64,000 nt of DNA, taken from contig JAVDOI010000189.1 of NCBI GenBank assembly GCA_032191485.1, positions 80,001 through 144,000 on the forward strand. The letters are read 5' to 3'. Numbering within the stretch: position 1 is the first letter of the stretch; each line of letters begins with the position of its first letter. The DNA is from Leptoclinus maculatus. Taxonomy: Eukaryota > Chordata > Actinopteri > Perciformes > Stichaeidae. A model generated the notes under the pieces. That model was not told where the DNA came from. It saw only the letters and a program-made list of their open reading frames with translations, and searched no databases. Shown here one piece after another: positions 1-10,658 of this stretch. The position numbers and the translations under genes are program-made.

Positions 1-665
1 TGCGCAATACACACCCATTATAAAGTCAGAAAAGGACTGAAAAATCATAAAAGTAAAAATGGGACAGTTCAAAAAGTTTAAAAGATATCAAAAAGCTGAA
101 TCATTCAGCAATAGTTAAGGATTTTCTCAACATTTGAAAGTTGAAATGGTTTCTGTAGCTGAAAGTATGAGGAAGTAGAAGGATTTGAAAGTTTAAAAAG
201 TTTAAGAGGATTTAAAAATGTTCTCCATCAAAAAAAAGTTGCAAAAAGCTTAATAATTCAAAAAGTTTAAAGATTATAAATATGAAGATACATAGCACTC
301 ATGAGCTGAAAGAGCTGAACATTTTGATAGTTGAACGGTTTCTGTAGTTTAAAAAATGAAGAAGAAGAAGCGTTTCAAAAAAGAGGGAATGGAAGAAATA
401 GTTGAACTAGAAAAACATTGCTGAAAATACAGAACTGGGAGACTACCTGTCTGAATAATGTTGAAGCTCGAAAGCATTTAAACTGCACTGCTGAAACCCC
501 TTCTAGTTGAAATGTCTAACTATGGTGTCTGTAGCTGAAAGTATGAGGAAGGAGAAGGCTTTGAAAGTTGAAGGGGATTTGAAAATTTTCTCCATAGAAA
601 CCCATTCAAAAAAAAATGTGCAAAAAGCTTAATAATTCAAAAAGTTTAAAGATTATAAATATGCT
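1..665. repeat. Dispersed A-rich repeat, copy A (cut by window edge)
   Basis: The opening bases match 28239-28274 and 31215-31260 almost exactly, and the following text (gaaagttgaaatggtttctgtagctg, aataattcaaaaagtttaaag) recurs at 28920-29060, 30000-30150 and 31340-31500. Copies B and C extend upstream of the point where this window begins, so copy A is truncated by the window and not by biology. The body is made of short diverged phrases built on gaaagtt/ctgaaag, so the family itself has internal repetition. No coding potential is seen. I do not recognise a named family. Confidence 0.8.
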
Positions 666-784
666 TTATTTGACACTGAAGGAAACAGTGACGGCTAAAG
701 GCAGAAAGGCCATTTCATACCCTGTCAGAGTGTTTGTTAGACAAATGGATAATGACAATCAAATTCAAATGTATGAGACTATTT

Positions 785-905
785 ATTGAATCTGATCCAC
801 GGTCCTCTGCTGCATGTCGTCCCCGCTCTCTCCCCTTTTCCTGTCTTTCACTGCTCTATCGCATAAAGGCATATAAAGCTTCAAAAAACATTTAAAGAAA
901 TGTAC
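785..905 (+). mobile_element. Probable retroposon 3' tail fragment
   Basis: The stretch reads cctctgctgcatgtcgtccc, then a CT-rich segment, then ataaaggcatataaag and an A-rich tail. From memory this is the 3' end of a very common fish retroposon with an ataaaggca tail. Only about 120 bases are recognisable and the body is absent. No target duplication could be assigned. The call is from pattern memory only. Confidence 0.4.
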
Positions 906-968
906 GAGACCACCTACTTACTTCCTTTAGTTCTTGGTCTGTTAAAATCATCATCTTGATGCCCCCAG

Positions 969-1149
969 GTGAGTGAGAATCTGCTCAGTCTGTACCTGGA
1001 TATGTATGAGAAGATTCCCTGGGATGCGTTGAAGTACCTCATTGCTGAGGTCAACTATGGAGGACACGTAACAGACGACTGGGACGTCTTCTGACCACAT
1101 ACATCAGTGACTACTTCTGTGATGCTGCCGTGAACCAGCCCTCCTTCAA
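969..1149 (+). pseudogene. dnah2: Dynein exon A1 with 4-nt deletion
   Basis: The exon follows cccccag and ends before gtaagac, leaving two bases of a codon completed by the next exon. It reads VSENLLSLYLDMYEKIPWDAL and on through NYGGHVTDDWD. After the codon for that last D (1083-1085) about four bases are missing, which brings TGA at 1092-1094 into frame. The lost frame continues as LLTTYISDYFCDAA from 1088. The exon is 181 nt, and 185 with the four bases restored, which fits the phase of the next exon. Confidence 0.85.
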
Positions 1150-1451
1150 GTAAGACACTTTGACACACACACATTCATTCTGACACATATACATGTATAT
1201 TTAAAGAATCAGAATGCTAGCACTCCATACATTCAGGCAGTGTGTGCTAGAGACTCTTTAGATATTGTCAATACACTGACTCTCTGTGTTTTTGTCATTC
1301 ATATTGGCAGGGTTATGTTTTGCTGCTATGTTTCTACATCAGTTACTTCAGATGAGATGAAAATAATCTCTCCAAGGAAATTGGGAATTGTCCACCAACA
1401 AACATCTTATACCACTGACTTTATATTCTGTCAACCCCATTTATCTGTCAG

Positions 1452-1686
1452 GTTGTCCTCCTTAACATCCTATTACATCCCCAATGACGGACCCCAGTCT
1501 TCCTACAAGGACTATATCAGCAGGCTGCCGTCCACAGAGCACCCTGAGGTGTTTGGCCAGCACTCTAATGCAGACATTGCCAGCCAGATGGCTGAGACCA
1601 GGACGCTGTTTGACACCCTGCTCTCCCTGCAGCCCCAGGTCACCAGTCCTACTGCTGCGGGGGACAGGCCCAGTAGAGACGATAAG
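1452..1686 (+). pseudogene. dnah2: Dynein exon A2, frame intact
   Basis: Acceptor ctgtcag and donor gtgaga flank a 235-nt exon whose first base completes the preceding codon. It encodes LSSLTSYYIPNDGPQSSYKDY, then EVFGQHSNADIASQMAETRT and LFDTLLSLQPQ, ending at DDK. This is the conserved segment after AAA6 in axonemal dyneins. No internal stop is seen. Confidence 0.85.
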
Positions 1687-2248
1687 GTGAGAAAGAGGCA
1701 AGGTGGGAGAAGTGGAGGGAAGAGATAACCAGTTTAATGGAAATACACCGGCATAAGATGAGACCAACAATTGAATGACCTTTAAAAAAGTCAGAGCACT
1801 CAACACACCACAAAACTCTAAATAGTTTCCAATAGAACTTCCACACTCACGTGCTACATCAACATGTTTAAATGACCTGTACAAGGAACGTTTTGCATTC
1901 ACACTTAGTGGTCGAGACAGAAATGACTGTTTTGTTTTGAAAGTTATCCATGTGTTCATGAAACTGGGTGTTGTATAACAATGGCAGTAGTTTCTCTATG
2001 TGCTTTAAACATGCTTTAAATGTTATGGTAGTGTAATAGTGCTAAAGAACAAGGTTCTTTTGGTTGTTGGAGCATGACTGATGTCGGAGTATGTGTGTAT
2101 TTTAGAAAGGATTATCAAGAGCTATTATAAGTCCTCCAGTTGTATGCAGCACCACGATCCGACTCTGCAGTTTCTTCACTGCAAATACTTGTGTGCAGTA
2201 TATTTGTAAGTTATCATCTTTTGTTCTATGTTTGCAACGTGCCTCCAG

Positions 2249-2400
2249 GTATTAGAGCTGTTGGCAGACGTCCGTAAGAAAATCCCGCCATTGATTGACT
2301 ACGAGGGCACCAGGTCCATCCTCCAGCACAACCTCTCCCCTATCAATGTGGTCCTGCTGCAAGAGATCCAGAGATACAATTCTCTGCTGGACACCATCAT
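2249..2400 (+). pseudogene. dnah2: Dynein exon A3, frame intact
   Basis: Acceptor cctccag and donor gtatga bound a 152-nt exon. It begins VLELLADVRKKIPPLIDYEG and continues to SPINVVLLQEIQRYNSLLDT. It ends two bases into a codon, matching the one-base start of the next exon. The dynein C-terminal domain is clear. Confidence 0.85.
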
Positions 2401-3053
2401 GTATGATCTCTATGTCTGCGTGTGTGTGTCTTTGGGTTGGATTGTCAGAATCTCTGCTAGCCATGTGTGTGTCGTAGGCACTGTACCTCTATGTGTGTAA
2501 CTGTCATGTGAAACTAACCGTGTCAATAGGGATGTGCTGCTAACATTTAGCAGTGGCAGCAGACTAAGTGGCCGTGGTTGTTAACCTGAATTTATCCCTT
2601 AATTCCAAAAACATTAATCCAAATATGATTTGCAATGTGTGTGCATCGGTCCTGGGTTGGGGCAACCTAAAGTGAGATCAAATGATAGTGACTTGTGAAG
2701 GCATTAGCCTGTTTTCCAGATCAAATGAATTGCAATTGTCAATTCCTGCAGAATTAGGTTGAGCAAACCCTTCTGAAGGAATTTACCAACACTGTTTCTT
2801 GCCATATTGGCATGTCTATCAGTAGTTAAACCATTTACACAAGTGTATCTAAATTCAATGTAAAAACTAAAACCTGTCATTTTCAAGGGAAACCTGCTAC
2901 ACAAAGAGGCACTAGCATGAAAGATGCAAATCAGCAACAATCGCCCAATCACCTGGCCTGTTTATTTGTACCTCTCTGTCCAAATGCACGGTAATCCCAA
3001 TAGATCCAGACTAGATGACGACTAAACACCTACAGTGTGTGTTTGTGTGTTAG

Positions 3054-3168
3054 TTCATCCCAGGCGGAGCTGGAGAAAGGGATCAGAGGCTTGGTGGTGA
3101 TGTCATCCAGCTTGGAGGAGACTTTCCGCTACATCCATGACGCCCGTGTTCCACCGCTGTGGGAGAAG
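3054..3168 (+). pseudogene. dnah2: Dynein exon A4, frame intact
   Basis: After gtgtgttag the exon reads SSQAELEKGIRGLVVMSSSL, then EETFRYIHDARVPPLWEK. It is 115 nt, one base plus 38 codons, consistent with its neighbours. The donor is gttcca, which has GT but is otherwise weak. Confidence 0.82.
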
Positions 3169-3294
3169 GTTCCAGACCCCCACCTCACTTGAGAATTTTC
3201 ACACAATTCTTCCACACCTGCATTATGAATGGCTGCCAACTGCTGGAAGCATGTAATTACCGTTGATTCATCCCTCACTGTATATGGCCTCTAG

Positions 3295-3463
3295 GCGTAC
3301 CCTTCACTGAAGCCCCTGGCAGCGTGGACCAGGGATCTTTCCCTGCGGGTCAGTGAGTTGGGCAGAGACAGCCGAGCCCCCCAAACTGTTCTGGCTCTCC
3401 AGCTTCACCTTTCCCAACGGGTTCCTCACCGCTGTGCTGCAGTCCTCTGCTCGACAGCACAAC
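3295..3463 (+). pseudogene. dnah2: Dynein exon A5 with 8-nt deletion
   Basis: After cctctag the exon reads AYPSLKPLAAWTRDLSLRVS E, then the frame is lost near 3358. From 3359 a second frame reads WAETAEPPKLFWLSSFTFPN followed by GFLTAVLQSSARQHN up to the gtgaga donor. Restoring about eight bases gives 177 nt and the expected phase-0 exon. The conserved FWLSGFTFP-type block is on the shifted side. Confidence 0.83.
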
Positions 3464-3857
3464 GTGAGAGTTCACACAGCCACATCCACACAGGCAGAAA
3501 GACGCTGTCACTACATTAAGGAATACCGCTTGTATTGTCTGGTTTGTCTTTGATGGCCATATAATATGAAAGGTTCTCAGTTAACTATTTGATTCTACAA
3601 CAGAAGAATAAACTCAACAAATAAACCTGGAACCTGGATACCAACAGCTCAAATTCTGTTTTTAAATCTTTGTTTTTAAGTGATGTCATGTTTGATTTTC
3701 ACAGCACACATAATACAGACATAAAAACACATTGGTTTTCAGATATACGCCCTGTGTTGGTTTGGCAAACCCAACCTGCTGAAGACTTTTCTCTCTTAGA
3801 TTAATCTCAACATCTTGTCCATCCAACAATGAACATGGTGACAAACAGTTCTTTCAG

Positions 3858-3932
3858 ATATCAGTGGACAAGCTGTCTTGGGAGTTTATAGTGTCCACTG
3901 GAGATGACAGCCACCTTATGTACCCGCCCAAG
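3858..3932 (+). pseudogene. dnah2: Dynein exon A6, last recognisable C-terminal exon
   Basis: After ttctttcag the 75-nt exon reads ISVDKLSWEFIVSTGDDSHL, then MYPPK, before gtgact. The following exon that should carry the GVW-RGLYLEGA-type motif and the C-terminal end is not found. The L1 copy starts about five bases downstream. Confidence 0.83.
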
Positions 3933-3936
3933 GTGA

Positions 3937-4543
3937 CTTGTTGTTTAAAATGGGATTCACGTCAGACATCTGTCCACATTGCACTCAAAATAGCCCGGAT
4001 AGCTATGTTCACGCCACCTGGCACTGTACCAGTTAATCACTTTTGGAAAGAAATAACTGAGTCACTGTCTGTGTTCCTGGGCTGCCTCGTCCCATTATCC
4101 CCTTCACTGTGCTTACTAGGAGACATCTCAACAATAAATCTGAGCAAAACTAACCGCCGATTACTCCTCGTGGCCCTAACTATCGCCAAGAAAACTATCC
4201 TCATGAACTGGAAATCAAGGACTAACACACACATCACACACTGGAGAACCTTAATGATGGAGTATATTTAAATGGAAGATCTAACCTCCTCCATCATATA
4301 CAATACAACAGAACACCACTCCATCTGGTCATCCATCACTACGTTTTTACAAACGTGACACCACCCATCCTATTAATATTAAAATTTGTACAAGTGTATA
4401 TATATATTTTCATGCATTGCCAGTGGACGGGGCGATACTCCCCATGACCCAGACGTTATTATTTCATAATTTATGTGATTTGCCCTCATTTATGTACTTT
4501 CCGTTTTTTTATTTATTTATTTTTCCCATCTCAGAAGGCTCAA

Positions 4544-4614
<71 letters not shown>

Positions 4615-4754
4615 ATTCTCCCATACACTGACTACATGATGTTTGCTGGCTTGTATCTCACTGTTCTTGTCGTCCTCTTGTTGTTATGTCTATGTTATGT
4701 CTATGTATTCTCTCTTGTTTTGCAATTAATACAATTTATAAAAAAAAAAAAAAG
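3937..4754 (+). mobile_element. 5'-truncated L1-type LINE (ORF2 C-terminus, 3' UTR, poly-A)
   Basis: Translation from 3939 gives LFKMGFTSDICPHC, then VHATWHC, the Cys/His motif near the end of L1 ORF2. One base lost near 4028 shifts the frame, after which NHFWKEITESLSVFLG and RRLLLVALTIAKKTILMNWK follow to a stop near 4270. A 3' UTR with an embedded AC repeat ends in caattaatacaatttat plus a poly-A tail at 4740-4754, typical for L1. RT and endonuclease domains are absent, so this is a dead 5'-truncated copy. I could not identify a target-site duplication with confidence. Confidence 0.8.
4546..4613. repeat. (AC)n microsatellite inside the L1 3' region
   Basis: A pure AC dinucleotide run of about 68 bases lies in the L1 3' UTR. 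It is a simple sequence repeat with no coding meaning; the His-rich translation is an artefact. Confidence 0.97.
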
Positions 4755-5640
4755 AATACATTTTTAAAACTTCTAATTCTTCTGTCTCAAGTTCACAATT
4801 ATGTGCCTCACTTGTGATTAACGTCTTTAGAATACATTTTAAAATGTTGATGTGCTCATGAAACAGATGACAGTCTGTGACCTTTGCTCTTTATAATGAA
4901 TGGACATCATATTACCATCTGGGCTTGCTCTTCATATATTCAGGTTTAAAGTTTTTCATTTGAGTAAAAGTTTCTCTGAATCTAGATTTTCAAATATGAG
5001 GATTTCCCCCCTTTTTTACTTTGTGTCAGAATCGGGTTAATAACAATAACCATTGTAAGAACTTCAGTTTGGTTTCATTTAAAAAATAAAAGCAATTACC
5101 GCAAAAGAAACATGAACAAAAAATAGACAATTACAATAATAGGTGTACAACATATCTATTCAAAATGAAAGCGCTGTACAGTTTGTGCAAGAATGTGCAA
5201 AATGTTGACCAATATGTGCAATTAACACAGATAATAGTCCATGTGAAGGGTGTTTTCAATTGTTTTTTAAGTACAGACAAATTGTTTAAAAGCACAGGCA
5301 CGTTTAAAACCAAACTAATATAATCTAACCTAATTAAGTTCACTGGAAGCCACTAATGAAAACATAGTTATGAATATTAAATTCCATTTCTGCCAATAAA
5401 TTCCCCTAAATCCTACACATTGTTCCTTTAATAAACTGTGTTATTCCCACTGAAGAATGTTGTGTTGCAGGATTTAAATGTGACCGGTGGAAAACTATTA
5501 AAATAATCGCTTCGTTTTAATCTTAAATTAATTTGTGCATGTTCAGATTGTCCCTTTATTTTGAAATCATCGGAAGTAGTTAATGTGCTTTGCCGTTTGC
5601 AATCACGCTGACTTGATTAGTTTAATGAAATATAATAAAA
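4755..5640. other. AT-rich non-coding stretch
   Basis: No exon, transposon gene or RNA gene could be supported. The sequence is AT-rich, with only short chance ORFs such as the minus frame at 5131-5343. It separates the L1 tail from the CAGA array. Confidence 0.6.
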
Positions 5641-5672
5641 AGACAGACATACAGACAGACAGACAGACAGAC

Positions 5673-5713
<41 letters not shown>

Positions 5714-5738
5714 AAGACAGACAGACAGACAGACAGAA

Positions 5739-5773
<35 letters not shown>

Positions 5774-6385
5774 GAGCGACACAGACAGACAGAGAGAGAG
5801 AGAGAGAGACAGTGACAGACAGGCAGGCAGGCAGGCAGGCAGACACAGGCAGAAAGTCAGAGAGACAGACAGAAAGTTTAGACAGACAGAGTCAGAGAGA
5901 CAGACAGACAGACAGAGTCAGACAGACAGAGTCAGAGAGACAGACAGACAGACAGACAGAAAGTTTAGACAGACAGAGTCAGAGAGACAGACAGACAGAC
6001 AGAGTCAGACAGAAAGTCAGAGAGACAGACAGAAAGTTTAGACAGACAGAGTCAGAGAGACAGACAGAGTCAGACAGACAGAGTCAGAGAGACAGACAGA
6101 AAGTCAGAGAGACAGATAGAGTCAGAGAGACAGACAGACAGACAGAGAGAGATAGACAGACAGAAACAGTCAGACAGAAAGTCAGAGAGACAGATAGAGT
6201 CAGAGACAGACAGACAGAGACAGACAGACAGACAGAAAGTCAGAGAGACAGACAGAAAGTTTAGACAGACAGAGTCAGAGAGACAGACAGAAAGTCATAG
6301 AGACAGACAGACAGAGAGATAGACAGACAGAAACAGTCAGACAGAAAGTCAGAGAGACAGACAGAAAGTTTAGACAGACAGAGTC

Positions 6386-6460
<75 letters not shown>

Positions 6461-6857
6461 GTCAGACAGACAGAGTCAGAGAGACAGACAGAAAGTCAGA
6501 GAGACAGAGAGAAAGTTTAGACAGACAGAGTCAGAGAGACAGACAGACAGACAGAGTCAGACAGACAGAGTCAGAGAGACAGACAGAAAGTCAGAGAGAC
6601 AGATAGAGTCAGAGAGACAGACAGACAGAGAGAGATAGACAGACAGAAACAGTCAGACAGAAAGTCAGAGAGACAGATAGAGTCAGAGACAGACAGACAG
6701 AGACAGACAGACAGACAGACAGAAAGTCAGAGAGACAGACAGAAAGTTTAGACAGACAGAGTCAGAGAGACAGACAGAAAGTCATAGAGACAGACAGACA
6801 GAGAGATAGACAGACAGAAACAGTCAGACAGAAAGTCAGAGAGACAGACAGAAAGTT

Positions 6858-6927
<70 letters not shown>
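5641..6927. repeat. Compound CAGA/GA array with 483-487-bp internal duplication
   Basis: Nearly 1.3 kb is built from CAGA tetranucleotides, GA runs, and a longer phrase aaagtttagacagacagagt repeated about eight times. The block containing gtcatagagacagacagaca occurs at 6294 and again at 6781, and flanking text repeats at 483-487 bp, so part of the array has been duplicated as a larger tandem block. The long Thr-Asp-Arg-Gln and Ser-Val-Cys-Leu frames are artefacts of the repeat. Confidence 0.95.
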
Positions 6928-7324
6928 CCCCTGTGTCTCTAGGTAAGAAGAGAGGCCTGAGGCCTGCTGTCTCACAAGTGATTCCCTTTGCAGTTTAAGT
7001 GAATGGGGACGATATTATTGATTGTCATAGTCTTCAACCAATCAGATCTTTATTTTGACATGTTGGGCGTATTCTTTGACGTGCCAGAGCCTGCTAGCTG
7101 GCCTACAAGTATGCCCTCGTTACGTGCAACTCAGTTTTAAGGTGCAGTGTGTGCTGTGATTGGTCAGTGGGCGAGCATGTGACTATCGTGAAACGAAACT
7201 TAAAGAAGCTGGCAAAGCTTAGTCGGAGTAGTAAGAGATCAAATTGAAAGATATGGAAGGAATTATGATATTTTTTGCATTTTGCTTGGTGTAGATTATT
7301 TTCTTTTTTACCGAGCTTTGTCAG
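6928..7324. other. Unique spacer between two CAGA arrays
   Basis: About 400 bases of ordinary sequence separate the two CAGA arrays. A CCAAT-like box (caaccaatcagatc) is present near 7036, but no promoter or exon can be supported. I recognise nothing else. Confidence 0.5.
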
Positions 7325-7325
7325 C

Positions 7326-7372
<47 letters not shown>

Positions 7373-7661
7373 TAGACAGATAGACAGAGGTAGACAGAGA
7401 GAGAGACAGAGAGAGAGAGACAGAGACAGAGAGAGAGAGACAGAGAGAGACAGAGAGAGACAGAGAGAGAGTCAGGCAGAAAGAGTCAGGCAGAAAGAGT
7501 CAGGCAGAAAGAGTCAGGCAGAAAGTCAGAGAGACAGACAGAAAGTCAGACAGACAGACAGAGAGACAGACAGAAAAACAGAAAGTTAGAGAGACAGACA
7601 GAAAGTCAGATAGACAGATAGACAGACAGAGAGAGAGACAGATAGACAGACAAACAGAGAT

Positions 7662-7702
<41 letters not shown>

Positions 7703-7715
7703 GCGACAGACAGGC

Positions 7716-7774
<59 letters not shown>

Positions 7775-7855
7775 AAGTCAGAGAGAAAGTCAGACTGATA
7801 GAAAAGAGAGAGAATGAAAGAGAGACAGACGGATAGAGAGAAAAAAGGATAGATA
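7325..7855. repeat. Second CAGA/GA compound array
   Basis: This is CAGA repeats mixed with GA runs and an AGTCAGGCAGAA phrase repeated four times near 7468-7525, decaying into gatagatag at the right end. It has the same repeat type as the first array and is only 400 bp away, so it may be a split or duplicated array. Confidence 0.95.
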
Positions 7856-7979
7856 GTCAAATATATTATGCCAATCAAATGTCATTAAAATACATTTATA
7901 ATATTTGTGCAACATTTCAAATGTTTTCATCCTTCCCCCATGCATTCCATCGATCTTCCAAAGCTTGTGTGCTGAGGAG

Positions 7980-8508
7980 TGTAATGGGAAAATATATTTT
8001 GTATCATGAAATGTTTTTAACAGATGAACAACTGAAAGAGAAAGAGGAGAACACTGACAAAACGCAGCAGTCCTGCAAAGTAGACAATCAATTTATGAGC
8101 CCAGTGTCTGGTTTTGTTTCGAACTGATCACACGCTCCCAGAGTTGAACAAAGGTGAAGGTCTCTCCTTTGTCTGTGTGATGAGTTTGAGACAGACCATA
8201 AAACCATAAACTAGTTCCTAGTTGAACGTACCTGGCATGAGTCCAGATAAGAACGACAGCTAGGATGTAAACATATCCACTCCCTGTCTATGATTTATCT
8301 CAAGGCGTGAACCTGTGTTTGCTTAAATGATGTGAAGTTCCTGTACGATGTTGAAGCTTCCAACACAGACACTGACTGAGTGGCTGTGTTGCATTTTTCC
8401 CTTGCAAGCGAATAAACGAAAAGACAACTTTGAATCTTCTGAAGACTATATTATTGATTTGTGAACAAAACTCTCTTCTCCCGATCAACATAGAAATATT
8501 CTACCACA
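7980..8508 (+). mobile_element. Solo LTR 1 of an LTR retroelement
   Basis: A 529-bp unit starts tgtaatggg and ends ctaccaca (TG...CA) and is flanked on both sides by the 4-bp direct repeat ggag (7976-7979 and 8509-8512). A second copy with the same termini lies at 10659-11196. An aataaa polyadenylation signal sits at about 8410, near the 3' end, as expected for the R region. No internal retroviral or Ty3-type genes lie beside it, so it is a recombined solo LTR. The class is uncertain; a 4-bp duplication fits some retroviruses and some Ty3/gypsy elements. Confidence 0.88.
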
Positions 8509-8870
8509 GGAGTCTTTAACAATAACATACTGTGGCGCTAGCACAGAATGTCATGACGTCTCATATCATAGTAATGATAAAATCCCTTCTCTTCTACCTC
8601 TGACTTCCATGGCTTTATATTCAGATATCACATTCAGAAGTAATGTTGTGTCACAAGTCCAAAGATTATTCCAAACCAACTGTTTGTTCACATTCAGTAG
8701 TGGCATTACCGTGGTTTAGTCTAATATTACAATATCTGTTAAGCAGTAGAGCGGAGCAGAAACAAGAAGACTGTCAAGTTGAATATGTAGTAAAGTTACA
8801 TCTGAAAGTGTTTGGCTACACTGTTTCTAACTTCTGTTCACCATTATATTGTAGGCGTGGACTTTTTATT

Positions 8871-8873
<3 letters not shown>

Positions 8874-8910
<37 letters not shown>
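8874..8910. repeat. (CA)n microsatellite
   Basis: A pure CA run of 37 bases, between solo LTR 1 and the hAT element. Confidence 0.97.
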
Positions 8911-8913
<3 letters not shown>

Positions 8914-8988
8914 CAGCAGAAGTACAGACCCAACTTGTGACACACACTCTTAACGCACTGAGAATGTGCACTCAGCTAGGGTGCAATG

Positions 8989-9941
8989 TAGTGCTGGGCG
9001 GTATGACCAAACATTTGTATCACGGTATTTATTTTTTTCCTTGACTGTTTTTATATAGGTTTATAATGGCTTACTGTCAGAAGTACATAGAATATAAAAA
9101 CATGTTAATGTCATCATGTATAAAGGCTTTGCTTACTAGAGGGTGTGCTCGTTTGTTCCTCTAATGTTTGATAGCAGTTTGGCTGAAGTATTGTCTCCCC
9201 GGTGAGACGTACCTTGGATCCAGTGTTTTAATCATTGCTCTGAGTCTTTCTCGACTGTCTGTAGCCGGACCATGTCCTTGCAGATGTGGACCGTTATTGC
9301 GTTCGTAATGTCGCTCCACCGCTTGCTTTTCTTGTCATATGCTGCCTCGAGCTAATGCCTCTTCAAGCGATGTGTGACCCTTTGGCTTCACTGTTTCACT
9401 TGCGCTAACGTTACTGGTTGACGACCTCGAATCCGACGGCACAGCTCCTCTCTTGGGCACAGACTCTATCGGTGCATCTCCGGTCTCTCTTTGTTCATCC
9501 TGCATCGCTCTCTTCTGTTCTTTAATGTAACGTTACTGTAGCGACGGAGCCTTTCCCGTCTGTTAACAGACTGATGTGCTACCGGGCTAGCTAGCGAGCT
9601 GTACCCAGCATGCCGTTCGGCGGTGTAATTTTATAAATGTACAATTATTAGTGTTACAAATTGTTTATGTGTCATAAACTGTTGTGTCGTGGTGTTTTGC
9701 CCTGTTAAAGAGCGCTAGTTGTGGGTTATTAATTGTTGTGTTATAAAGTTATAACCATGATTAGAGGTCCCTCTCAATACACTTAAGACAACTAGCTCCG
9801 ACCGTAGCTCTCATAGTGGCGAATAATATATTTTGCTGCCTGTTGAAGAATGACAGCAGTTGTTTCGACTATGCACCGGTATGACGGTGTGAAAAATGTA
9901 TATCATACGGCAAATTAAAACCGTTATACCGCCCAGCACTA
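8989..9941 (-). mobile_element. Internally deleted hAT transposon with 8-bp TSD
   Basis: The element begins tagtgctgggcggtat and ends with its inverse, ataccgcccagcacta, forming a terminal inverted repeat of about 16 bp. It is flanked by identical 8-bp direct repeats gtgcaatg (8981-8988 and 9942-9949), the signature of the hAT superfamily. On the minus strand a remnant of a ZBED/hAT-type transposase can be read at 9195-9350, in shifting frames: AYDKKSKRW, HICKDM, TVEK, then MIKTLDPRYV. The rest of the transposase is missing, so it is non-autonomous. Confidence 0.9.
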
Positions 9942-9949
9942 GTGCAATG

Positions 9950-10654
9950 TGTCCTGGAGTTCTATCATCGTACTCCCAGCAGTCAGCAACTGAATCCTAA
10001 ATGTGTGTGTGACCTTTGGGCTACATGCTGATCCTGATACGGAACCTGCTTTTAGGATGTGAGTCTTCCACCGGTCCGTTGACAGTTTCTGGAGGATCTG
10101 CATAAGGTCCAGGTTAGATGCTGGCCGGTTGACACGGCGACCCGTCAACTTTGACGATCAAAAGATGAAGGTGAACTTGGCTGTCCCAGACATTTAAGCT
10201 CCTGTGTTCCCATTGAGCAACGATCCAAAGTTAGTGGAGAGAAAAGCTACAAAGAAATGCAATAAGGTTAGAATTCCAATGTTAACATAAAGAAAAAGTG
10301 TCAATTCCTGCACACACATTATTAGCTCTGCAGTTGAATTATTGAAGTAATGATGTTTTGGACACAAGGGCCTTTTTGAAGACAGACCCACCACAAATGA
10401 CTCAGTGATGTACAGTCCTAATCTAAGAATTATCCACGATAGGCCGCCATTAGAAATGGCCCATCATCAGCCATGTCCTGAGGGACACAAGAGCCTACCT
10501 GCTGTCTCTGAAAACCACAGCAGGTCAACTGCTTCATTTATCCCCATTAAAGAATAAGCTATCAAATGCATTCAAATCATAATTAGAGAATTAGTGATCT
10601 CAACAAGGTTAATTAAGCAGCTGCTCCTAGAGAATAAATGTAATTCCTTGATTG
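9950..10654. other. No recognisable feature
   Basis: This lies between the hAT element and solo LTR 2. Short ORFs occur at 9939-10148 and 10194-10394, but neither shows a known motif or splice context. I see nothing supportable here. Confidence 0.5.
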
Positions 10655-10658
10655 AGGT

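Larger units (their letters stand above)
969..3932 (+). pseudogene. dnah2: DNAH2-like dynein heavy chain, C-terminal exons (copy A), broken
   Basis: Six exons with AG/GT borders and matching phases encode the C-terminal region of an axonemal dynein heavy chain, the inner-arm motor that drives cilia. Exons are 969-1149, 1452-1686, 2249-2400, 3054-3168, 3295-3463 and 3858-3932. Recognisable blocks are NYGGHVTDDWD, FGQHSNADIASQ, DTLLSLQPQ, NVVLLQEIQRYN, GLVVMSSSLEE, FWLSSFTFPNGFLTAVLQSSAR and LSWEFIVST. Two lesions break the frame: about 4 nt lost near 1086 (stop TGA at 1092-1094) and about 8 nt lost near 3358. The last coding exon, expected to begin near DGVWVRG, is absent; an L1 starts within a few bases of the last donor site. 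Assignment to DNAH2 over other DNAH paralogs rests on memory of the family. A sequencing error could explain one indel but not several. Confidence 0.85.

Noticed and set aside
3864..4271. 135-codon ORF starting in dynein exon A6 and continuing into the L1
   Set aside because: It reads through a splice donor into a transposon and joins two unrelated proteins; it is not a gene.
5583..7878. Long TDRQ-rich and SVCL-rich ORFs in the CAGA arrays
   Set aside because: They are translations of a tetranucleotide repeat; frames stay open only because the repeat lacks stop codons.
9939..10394. Minus ORFs of 66-69 codons between the hAT and LTR 2
   Set aside because: One overlaps the hAT target duplication; neither has a motif, splice signals or a neighbouring exon.
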